From Piscinibacter gummiphilus (lineage in GTDB: Bacteria; Pseudomonadota; Gammaproteobacteria; Burkholderiales; Burkholderiaceae_C), in assembly GCF_032681285.1 (NCBI RefSeq), contig NZ_CP136336.1, forward strand, positions 5,319,001 through 5,383,000: a stretch of 64,000 nt of DNA, written 5' to 3'. The notes beneath the pieces were generated by a model. The model was given only the letters and a program-made list of their open reading frames with translations. It had not been told where the DNA came from and did no database searches. A program made the translations under genes and the position numbers. Below are positions 55,787 to 64,000 of the stretch, piece by piece. Positions within the stretch are counted from its first letter, which is position 1; the number at the start of each line of letters is the position of its first letter.

Positions 55787-56668
55787 ATGAGCACCATCGG
55801 AAAGCGCCTGCTGCAACTCGGCATCGCCGTGCTGGCCACGTCGGCCAGCGTCAGCGCCCTCGCACAAACAGCCTTCACCAGCAGCTACCGCGGCGGCACC
55901 AGCAGCCTGTGCACCAGCAGCTACACCATCACCGGCTACGAGCCCTCGACCTCGGGGAAGTACCCCGTCTACATCCACACCGTGGGCACCGGCGAGGACT
56001 ACAACAGCGAACTGACCATGACCCAGGTGAAGGCCATGGCCGCCAAGGGCTTCGTCGCGGCCTCGGTCGAGTACGCGAGCGGCAGCTTCGGCTCCTGTTC
56101 CACCATCGGCGCCAAGGCCCGGTGCATCTTCAACGGGTCCAACAGCAACAGCGCCATCGCCAAGCTGTGCGCCCGCGCCAAGGCCGACTGCTCCAAGGGC
56201 GTGGTCACCGGGGGCCTGAGCCAGGGCTCGATCGTCTCGGTGCTCTCCCGCAACTACGACAGCCGCATCCGCGCCTCCTACGGCCAGGGCACGGGCACCA
56301 ACTACTCGATCTACAACCTGAGCTCGTGCATGAACAACGGCGGCCACACCCAGGCGGCCGACCGCATCCGCATCGTCAACGGCGAGTCCGACAGCTTCGT
56401 CGGCCCGACCGCCAGCAACGTGCGCACCGCCAGCCAGGCCATCACCGGCCTCTCGTGCGGCAGCAGTGCGCTGTCGTGCTTCCGCAGCAACGGCAGCGGC
56501 TGGTACATCGTGAAAGGCGCGGAGGTGGAAGACGGCTCGGCCGACCACTGCTACATGCTGGTCGGTGGCTGCACCGCGAGAACACTCGACAACGGCTTCA
56601 AGACCGGCAGCGCCGCCTGGCAGATGGACGCCAACCAGAACTGGCTGAAGAGCTTCGTCACGCCGTGA
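55787..56668 (+). CDS. Secreted alpha/beta hydrolase, paralogue 2
   Basis: The 293-residue protein has a signal peptide cut near VSALAQ and the same fold as the gene at 53787. The nucleophile elbow is GGLSQGS (Ser after GL), the probable acid is in RIVNGESDSFVG and base in DGSADHCYMLVGGC. Shared features include AMAAKGFVAASVEYASG and the repeated KLCARAKADCSKGVV block. It follows the foldase-like gene by 50 bp, with CAGGAGA at 55776-55782 as ribosome site. Substrate unknown. Confidence 0.8.
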   Translation: MSTIGKRLLQLGIAVLATSASVSALAQTAFTSSYRGGTSSLCTSSYTITGYEPSTSGKYPVYIHTVGTGEDYNSELTMTQVKAMAAKGFVAASVEYASGSFGSCSTIGAKARCIFNGSNSNSAIAKLCARAKADCSKGVVTGGLSQGSIVSVLSRNYDSRIRASYGQGTGTNYSIYNLSSCMNNGGHTQAADRIRIVNGESDSFVGPTASNVRTASQAITGLSCGSSALSCFRSNGSGWYIVKGAEVEDGSADHCYMLVGGCTARTLDNGFKTGSAAWQMDANQNWLKSFVTP

Positions 56669-56680
56669 CGGCATGACGCG

Positions 56681-56705
56681 ACCACCCCGCCTCGCGTGGG
56701 GTGGT
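56681..56705 (+). terminator. Hairpin after the hydrolase cluster
   Basis: ACCACCCC (56681-56688) pairs with GGGGTGGT (56698-56705) across a 9-base loop and is followed by CTTGCTCTG, a weak T-rich stretch. It lies 13 bp beyond the hydrolase stop and marks the boundary before the restriction-modification locus. Confidence 0.55.
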
Positions 56706-56743
56706 CTTGCTCTGGGTGATTCAGTGAGAATCGAGCGCCTCCA

Positions 56744-58313
<1,570 letters not shown>

Positions 58314-58324
<11 letters not shown>

Positions 58325-59627
58325 GCTTGTCCGTTTTGGAAGCTTGTTCTCTATTCCTCAGAAGAACGGACTTACTCGGCCCAAGAAAGTGCGCGGGGCA
58401 GGCCTCCCTATGGTCAACATGGGTGAGCTGTTCGCTCATCCAAGGATCGAAAATCTGGAGATGGATCTCGTGCCTTTGTCGAAGGCCGAGAGTTCGTTCT
58501 TGTTGGAGGCAGGCGACTTACTCTTTGCAAGGCAGTCATTAGTTTTGTCGGGAGCGGGCCAGTGTTCGATCTTCATTGGCAACACCGAACCGACAGTGTT
58601 TGAGTCACACCTCATTAGATGTCGTCTCGATAAATCGGTCGCGAACCCGAACTTCTTCTTCTACTTCTTTCGTTCGCCCGCGGGGCGTACTGCCATCGAG
58701 GCCATAGTTGAGCAAGGCGCAGGAGCCTCGGGCATTCGCGGAAGTGATCTCGTCAACATCCTTGTGCCTCTCCCACCTAAGGCAATACAAGAAGAGACGG
58801 CAACAGTCCTGACGGCACTCGACGACCGTATCGCCCTCCTGCGCGAAACCAACGCCACCCTCGAAGCCATCGCGCAGGCGCTGTTCAAGTCGTGGTTTGT
58901 CGATTTCGATCCCGTTCACGCCAAGCAACAAGGCATCGCGCCCGCGGGCATGGACGAAGCCACGGCGGCCTTGTTTCCGGACAGCTTTGAAGATTCCGAA
59001 CTAGGGGTACTGCCCAAAGGCTGGCGGACTGGCTCTGTCCTTGATATCGCGAACCTCCTCAGCGGTGGAACACCCAAGACTGATCGGCCGGAGTTCTGGG
59101 GAGGTGACATCGCGTGGGCAAGCGCGAAGGATGTGTCGCAATCCAATGCTCCGGTGCTAACCCAAACTGATCGAACTATTACCCCCGAAGGTTTGGAGAA
59201 GAGCGCGACGCAAATGATCCCTGCAATGGCCACCGTCGTCGTCGCACGTGGAGCCACGACCGGACGCATGGTTCTCTTTGGGAAACCCATGGCGATGAAC
59301 CAGACCTGCTACGCCTTGGTCTCGAAGCTCAACGCTCCAGTTGCGTTGCATTGTTTGATGCGGCGAGAAATCGACAACCTGGTGAATGCGGCTCACGGGT
59401 CGGTGTTCGACACCATCACAACGAGCACGTTTGCTCGGTCGCGGGTCGTGCTACCACCTCGCGCTTTGCTGGAGCGCTTTGAGGAATTAGCAGGCCATGT
59501 GTTTAAGCGCATCGTGGTGGCAACCGAAACCGCCCAAACCCTCGCAACCCTCCGCGACACTCTCCTCCCCCGCCTGATCTCCGGCCAACTGCGCCTGCCC
59601 GAGGCCGAAGCGGCCGTCGCCAGCTAA
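58314..59627 (+). CDS. hsdS: Type I restriction-modification specificity subunit
   Basis: The 437-residue subunit recognises the bipartite DNA target. It has two target-recognition domains (about 1-150 and 225-385), each followed by a conserved helical spacer: ETATVLTALDDRIALLRETN with ALFKSWFVDFDPVHAK in the middle, and the similar ATLRDTLLPRLISGQLRL at the end. The recognition domains are visibly lower in GC than the spacers and the rest of the locus, a sign of exchanged recognition modules. The target sequence cannot be predicted. Confidence 0.93.
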
Positions 59628-59657
59628 CCTTCGCCCACAACCTAACGGGGAGTGAAC

Positions 59658-60656
59658 GTGGCCACTGAACTGGGAACCCTGCAGCGCGTGGAGCTGCGCG
59701 AGGTGTGGCAACACGAGGAATACCACTTCACCCCCTGGCTGGCCGAGACCGGCAACCTGGCGGCGCTGAGTGACGCCGTGGGCCTCGACCTGGAGCTGAT
59801 GGGCCTGGAGGTGGCCGTGGGCCCCTACGCGGCCGACCTCGTGTGCATGGATGCGATGAGCAACACGCCGGTGCTCATTGAAAACCAGCTGGCGAAGACC
59901 GACCACAACCACCTCGGCCAGATCCTCACTTATGCGGCCGGGCTGGAGGCCAAGACGGTGATCTGGGTGGCTTCGCGCTTCACCGACGAGCACCGCGCTG
60001 CCATCGACTGGCTGAACGAGATCACGCACGAAGACTGGCAGTTCTTCGGCCTGGAGATCGAGCTGTGGCGCATCGGGGCCTCACCGCCCGCGCCCCGGTT
60101 CAACGTGGTGTGCCGGCCCAACGACTGGAGCCGGGCCGTGCGCGAGGAAGCGGCCAAGGCCGAGGGCAACAGCCCGACGCGCAGTTTCCAGCTCCGGTTC
60201 TGGACGTCATTTCGCGACTACCGCGCCGAGCGCAAGCAGGGGGCGCCCAAACCTTCGGCGCAGTCGTGGCAGAGCTTTCGGGTGGGCCGCACGGGCTTCC
60301 AGCTCGAAGGCGTGGTGCGGCACTCGGAGCAAAAGCTGGCAGTGCGGCTCTACATCAACTGTGCCGACCTGCCGATCAAGGGTGTCTTCCGCTACTTGGA
60401 AGCGCGGCAGGGCGAGATCCACGCGGCGCTCGGATTCCCGCTCGTGTGGGATGAGCTGCCCGAGGGCAAAGGCAGCGTGGTCTACGTGGTGCGCGACAAC
60501 TGCCCCTTGGATGACGAAGCGCGCTGGCCCGACTGGCACGAGTGGCTGTCGGCCACCATTGCCAAGATGGACAGCGTGTTCCGCCCCTTGATCCGGCCCC
60601 TGCAACCCGCCGATCTGCCGCCCACCGATGGCCCGGCTCTGGTCGCTCCCGGCTGA
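59658..60656 (+). CDS. DUF4268-like protein with PD-(D/E)xK-type nuclease signature
   Basis: The 332-residue protein has an N-terminal domain with the pattern GPYAADLVCMDA then VLIENQLAKTDHNHLGQILTY, which fits a PD-(D/E)xK-like nuclease core (Asp followed by E-x-Q). The C-terminal half (about 180-310), FQLRFWTSFRDY through SFRVGRTGFQLEG, matches the DUF4268 family often found near restriction systems. The GTG at 59658 was chosen because GGGGAG at 59646-59651 is correctly spaced for it. It sits between hsdS and fic in the same direction. Activity and target are unproven. Confidence 0.78.
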   Translation: MATELGTLQRVELREVWQHEEYHFTPWLAETGNLAALSDAVGLDLELMGLEVAVGPYAADLVCMDAMSNTPVLIENQLAKTDHNHLGQILTYAAGLEAKTVIWVASRFTDEHRAAIDWLNEITHEDWQFFGLEIELWRIGASPPAPRFNVVCRPNDWSRAVREEAAKAEGNSPTRSFQLRFWTSFRDYRAERKQGAPKPSAQSWQSFRVGRTGFQLEGVVRHSEQKLAVRLYINCADLPIKGVFRYLEARQGEIHAALGFPLVWDELPEGKGSVVYVVRDNCPLDDEARWPDWHEWLSATIAKMDSVFRPLIRPLQPADLPPTDGPALVAPG

Positions 60657-60669
60657 TGCGGGGCCGGCC

Positions 60670-60774
60670 CATATGAAAGCTCGCTTTACACATGCGGGCC
60701 GACATGTATAGAAATTCGCCTTTTCTATACACGTGACGGCTAACATGCACAGGAATTCAGCGCTTCCTATACAT
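60670..60774. promoter_or_regulatory. Three imperfect inverted repeats upstream of fic
   Basis: Related dyads occur at 60670-60694 (CATATGAAA..TTTACACATG), 60703-60735 (CATGTATAGAAA..TTTCTATACA) and 60744-60774 (CATGCACAGGAA..TTCCTATACATG). The implied half-site is CATGTATAGAAA with a 5-8 base centre. Dyads begin 33 and 41 bp apart. The region is AT-rich and fills the promoter of the fic gene, whose product carries a C-terminal helix-turn-helix, so autoregulation is likely. Confidence 0.6.
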
Positions 60775-60797
60775 GGCCGCCAGCCCAGAGCTCCTGC

Positions 60798-61886
60798 ATG
60801 CCCGCGATTGCACCGCTTGAACACCTGAAGGCCGGGCGCTTCGACACGCCAGAGATCCTCAAGAAACTGGCCAGCAGCAGCCGCCGCTTGGCCGAACTGA
60901 AGGGCATTGCCGCCTCGATCCCGAACCAGGGCATCCTGATCAACACCCTGGCCCTGCAGGAAGCGAAAGACAGCTCGGAAATCGAGAACATCGTCACCAC
61001 GCACGACGAGCTGTTCAAGGACGACGTGCTGCCCGAGGCCTTTGCCAACCCGGCCGCCAAGGAGGTGCTGCGCTACCGCCAGGCCTTGCGCGTGGGCTTC
61101 GAGCAGGTGCGCGCCACGGGCCTGATCACGACCAACCATATCGTCACCATCCAGGCCGAGCTGGAGCGCAACAGCGCCGGCCTGCGCAAGCTGCCGGGCA
61201 CGGCGCTGAAGGATGGTGCGGGGCGAACCGTCTACACCCCGCCGCAAGACCCCGCTGAGATCGTGGCGCTGATGGGTGGGCTGGAACGCTTCATCAATGA
61301 CCCTGGCCTCTTCGATGCCGACCCGCTGATCAAGATGGCGCTGATTCACCATCAGTTCGAGAGCATCCACCCGTTTTACGACGGCAATGGCCGCACGGGG
61401 CGCATCTTGAACGTGCTGTACCTGGTGAAGGAAGGCTTGCTCGACATCCCCGTGCTGTACCTGAGCAGCCACATCGTGCGCACCAAGGCCGACTACTACC
61501 GCCTGTTGCAGACGGTGCGCGAGAACGACACCTGGGAAGAGTGGGTGCTGTACCTGCTGAGCGCCGTGGAGCAGACGGCCGGGCAGACGCTGGCCACCAT
61601 CCACGCCATCAAGGCCGCCTTGTTCGACTACAAGCACCGCATCCGCGAGGGCTACAAGTTCTACAGCCAGGACTTGATCAACAACCTGTTCACTCACCCG
61701 TACACCAAGATCGAGTTCGTGCAACGAGACCTGAAGGTGTCTCGCCTCACGGCCACCAAGTACCTGGAAGCGTTGACCGAAGGCGGCTTCGTGCAAAAGC
61801 ACAAGATCGGCCGCGGCAACTACTACGTCAACGTGGCGCTGAGCGGGGTGCTGCAGCCACAGCCCGTGCGCCCCACCACCCCCTGA
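60798..61886 (+). CDS. Fic-domain AMP-transferase with C-terminal winged helix
   Basis: The 362-residue protein has a Fic/DOC N-terminal domain, the Fic core motif [12 protein letters not shown] (His191) and an inhibitory motif SSEIEN (59-64, Glu63), which marks class II Fic proteins that are self-inhibited from their own N terminus. The last 80 residues contain a winged-helix-like part ([20 protein letters not shown]). Fic enzymes usually transfer AMP from ATP to a protein hydroxyl. It ends 8 bp before hsdR. It may regulate, or guard, the restriction system. Confidence 0.92.
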   Translation: MPAIAPLEHLKAGRFDTPEILKKLASSSRRLAELKGIAASIPNQGILINTLALQEAKDSSEIENIVTTHDELFKDDVLPEAFANPAAKEVLRYRQALRVGFEQVRATGLITTNHIVTIQAELERNSAGLRKLPGTALKDGAGRTVYTPPQDPAEIVALMGGLERFINDPGLFDADPLIKMALIHHQFESIHPFYDGNGRTGRILNVLYLVKEGLLDIPVLYLSSHIVRTKADYYRLLQTVRENDTWEEWVLYLLSAVEQTAGQTLATIHAIKAALFDYKHRIREGYKFYSQDLINNLFTHPYTKIEFVQRDLKVSRLTATKYLEALTEGGFVQKHKIGRGNYYVNVALSGVLQPQPVRPTTP

Positions 61887-61894
61887 GGCGCGGC

Positions 61895-64000
61895 ATGACC
61901 GAAGACCAGCTCGAACAGGAAACCCTGGCGTGGTTGGCCGACGTGGGCTACCAGCACCGCCATGGCCCGGAGCTGGCGCCCGAAGGCAGCACGCCGGAGC
62001 GAAGCGACTACCGGCAGGTGCTGCTGATCGGCCGGCTGCGCCAGGCGATCAACCTGCTGAACCCTGGCGTGCCGCAAGCGGCGCGTGAAGATGCGCTGAA
62101 GCAGGTGCTCGACCTCGGTACGCCTTCGCCGCTGGCCGCGAATCGGCAGTTCCACAAGCTGTTGCTGAACGGCGTGCCGGTGCAGTACCAGCATGACAGC
62201 GAGACGCGGGGCGACTTCGTGCGCCTGATCGACTGGGCCACGCCGGCGCGCAACGAGTGGCTGGCGGTGAACCAGTTTTCCATCAAGGGTGAGCGCCACA
62301 CGCGGCGGCCCGACATCGTGCTGTTCGTCAACGGCCTGCCGCTCGCGCTGCTGGAGCTGAAGAACCCGGCCGACCTGAACGCCGATGTGTGGAAGGCCTT
62401 CGAGCAGATCGAGACCTACAAGGAACAGATCGCCGACATCTTTCAGTACAACGAGGTGCTGGTGATCACCGATGGCAGCGATGCGCTGCTGGGCTCGCTC
62501 TCGGCCGACCGCGAGCGCTACATGGCGTGGCGCACGATTGATGGCGTGGCGATCGACCCGCTGGGGCCGTTCGGCGGGCTGGAGACGCTGGTGCGTGGTG
62601 TGCTGGCGCCGGCCTACCTGCTCGACTACCTGCGCTTCTTCGTGCTGTTTGAAGACGACGGGCGATTGATCAAGAAGATCGCCGGCTACCACCAGTTCCA
62701 TGCGGTGCGCTCGGCCATTGCGCAGGTGGTTGCCGTCTCGCAGCCCGGCAGCACACCGGCCATAAAGGGCAAGGGCGGCGTGGTCTGGCACACGCAAGGC
62801 AGCGGCAAGAGCATCACCATGACCTGCTTTGCGGCACGGGTGATGCAGGAACCGCTGCTTGCGAACCCGACCATCGTGGTGATCACCGACCGCAACGATC
62901 TCGATGGCCAGTTGTTCGGCGTGTTCTCGCTCGCGCAAGACCTGTTGCGCGAGCAGCCGGTGCAGGCCGGCACGCGGCAACAGCTGCGCTCGTTGCTGGG
63001 CAACCGGCCTTCAGGCGGCATCTTGTTTGCCACGATTCAGAAGTTCATGCCGGGTGAGGACGAAGATGCGTTTCCGCTGCTGTCGGATCGTCACAACATC
63101 GTGGTGATCGCCGACGAGGCGCACCGTACGCAGTACGGCTTCGAGGCCAAGTTGAAGACTGTCAAGCCGCGCAGCACGGCGGCATTGAATACAGGCCCAA
63201 GCAAGCCGCTTGCATTCACCGCCGATCTGGCGCCGGCAAGCTACAGCGTCGACCGCTACCAGGTGGGCTACGCGCAGCACCTGCGCGACGCACTGCCGAA
63301 TGCCACCTTCGTGGCCTTCACCGGCACGCCGGTTTCGGGCGACGACCGCGACACGCGCGCCGTGTTCGGCGACTACATCAGCGTGTACGACATGCAGCAG
63401 GCCAAGGAAGATGGCGCCACGGTGGCCATCTACTACGAGAGCCGGCTGGCCAAGCTGGGCCTGAAGGCCGACGAGATGGCGACCATCGACGACGAGGTGG
63501 ACGAGCTCGCCGAAGACGAGGAAGAGAGCCAACAGGCCAAGCTCAAGAGCCGCTGGGCCGCACTGGAAAAGGTGGTGGGTGCCGAACCGCGTATCGCCCG
63601 CGTGGCGGCCGACCTTGTCGCGCACTTCGAAGAGCGCGACAAGGCTCAGAACGGCAAGGCCATGATCGTGGCGATGAGCCGCGAGATCTGCGTGCATCTG
63701 TACGACGAGATCGTGCGCCTGCGGCCAGACTGGCACAGCACCGACCCAGAGCAAGGGGCAATCAAGATCGTGATGACGGGCTCGGCCAGCGACAAGGCGC
63801 TCCTGCGCCCGCACATCTACAACGGCCAGACCAAGAAGCGGCTGGAGAAACGCTTCAAGGATGCGGCCGACCCGCTGCGCCTGGTGATCGTGCGCGACAT
63901 GTGGCTCACCGGCTTCGACGCCCCGTGCGTGCACACGCTGTATGTCGACAAGCCGATGAAGGGCCACAACCTGATGCAGGCCATCGCCCGCGTGAACCGA
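61895..64000 (+). CDS. hsdR: Type I restriction-modification nuclease/translocase subunit (3' truncated)
   Basis: The first 702 residues are present; the C terminus lies beyond the window. An N-terminal PD-(D/E)xK nuclease domain has Asp140 in RRPDIVLF and ELK (Glu154, Lys156). Helicase motifs follow: Walker A QGSGKS (about 301-306), DEAH box in [12 protein letters not shown] (about 407), motif [13 protein letters not shown] and the motif VI-like QAIARVNR at the very end. About 30 residues between TQYGFEAK and [13 protein letters not shown] look inserted relative to common HsdR proteins. It cuts unmodified DNA after ATP-driven translocation. Confidence 0.95.
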   Translation, partial: MTEDQLEQETLAWLADVGYQHRHGPELAPEGSTPERSDYRQVLLIGRLRQAINLLNPGVPQAAREDALKQVLDLGTPSPLAANRQFHKLLLNGVPVQYQHDSETRGDFVRLIDWATPARNEWLAVNQFSIKGERHTRRPDIVLFVNGLPLALLELKNPADLNADVWKAFEQIETYKEQIADIFQYNEVLVITDGSDALLGSLSADRERYMAWRTIDGVAIDPLGPFGGLETLVRGVLAPAYLLDYLRFFVLFEDDGRLIKKIAGYHQFHAVRSAIAQVVAVSQPGSTPAIKGKGGVVWHTQGSGKSITMTCFAARVMQEPLLANPTIVVITDRNDLDGQLFGVFSLAQDLLREQPVQAGTRQQLRSLLGNRPSGGILFATIQKFMPGEDEDAFPLLSDRHNIVVIADEAHRTQYGFEAKLKTVKPRSTAALNTGPSKPLAFTADLAPASYSVDRYQVGYAQHLRDALPNATFVAFTGTPVSGDDRDTRAVFGDYISVYDMQQAKEDGATVAIYYESRLAKLGLKADEMATIDDEVDELAEDEEESQQAKLKSRWAALEKVVGAEPRIARVAADLVAHFEERDKAQNGKAMIVAMSREICVHLYDEIVRLRPDWHSTDPEQGAIKIVMTGSASDKALLRPHIYNGQTKKRLEKRFKDAADPLRLVIVRDMWLTGFDAPCVHTLYVDKPMKGHNLMQAIARVNR

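Noticed and set aside
53787..56668. PETase-like identity for the two secreted hydrolases, prompted by the tannase/MHETase-family gene nearby
   Set aside because: The nucleophile elbows are GFSQG and GLSQG and the surrounding sequence does not follow the cutinase/PETase pattern. The tannase-family gene belongs to the phenolic operon.

Overview
The window is uniformly GC-rich (roughly two thirds G+C by eye), densely coded, and looks like a chromosomal segment of a free-living betaproteobacterium of the order Burkholderiales, most likely from the Leptothrix/Rubrivivax/Ideonella-type group. The basis is gene content: a TTT/Bug solute-binding protein, a protocatechuate 4,5-cleavage operon in the Comamonas-like gene order, a PEP-CTERM-like protein, and many PAS/GGDEF/EAL sensors. 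No strain-level name can be given from sequence alone. Both ends are cut inside genes: a CDS tail at bases 1-36 and an unfinished hsdR at 61895-64000.

Layout. 1-3.6 kb: a lipoprotein, then a Fur-box-led feoA-feoB ferrous iron operon with a small Cys-rich partner. 3.6-13 kb: housekeeping genes (ilvE, zinc-finger protein, waaF), a PAS histidine kinase, an ECF sigma/anti-sigma pair, purU, a YheT-type hydrolase and a cytochrome c5 with a clear terminator. 13.1 kb: tRNA-Arg(CCG). 13.2-27 kb: membrane and small-molecule genes (NDUFA9-like/DUF2269, SDR, MATE, beta-lactamase-like lipoprotein, AraC, YceI, EamA, LysR) and an HxlR regulator facing a VOC-MFS pair across a nested palindrome. 27.1-27.35 kb: two inverted copies of a structured palindromic element in which the hairpin loop and flanks are conserved but the stems covary. 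27.4-42 kb: a signalling-rich stretch with an EAL phosphodiesterase, a TPR-GGDEF protein, and a compact minus-strand set of TonB receptor, YfiR-like protein, CHASE8-like hybrid histidine kinase and membrane diguanylate cyclase. 42-51 kb: a LysR regulator divergent from a protocatechuate 4,5-cleavage (pmd/lig) operon that carries two extra genes, a 6PGDH-type oxidoreductase and a tannase-family esterase lacking both active-site cysteines. 51-53.6 kb: dipeptidase, aldo/keto reductase, alpha/beta hydrolase. 53.8-56.7 kb: two paralogous secreted GxSxG hydrolases on either side of a lipase-foldase-like gene. 56.7-64 kb: a type I restriction-modification locus, hsdM-hsdS-[DUF4268-like]-[Fic]-hsdR, with three inverted repeats in front of fic.

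How the genes work together. The pmd/lig block is a nearly complete route from protocatechuate to pyruvate plus oxaloacetate: dioxygenase A/B, dehydrogenase C, lactonase D, hydratase E, aldolase F. Its embedded esterase plausibly feeds phenolic acids into it. The TonB-YfiR-kinase-GGDEF set looks like an outer-membrane-to-c-di-GMP relay. The last 7 kb is a defence locus whose two accessory genes sit exactly where a toxin or safeguard would. No transposase, integrase, phage gene or CRISPR array was seen.
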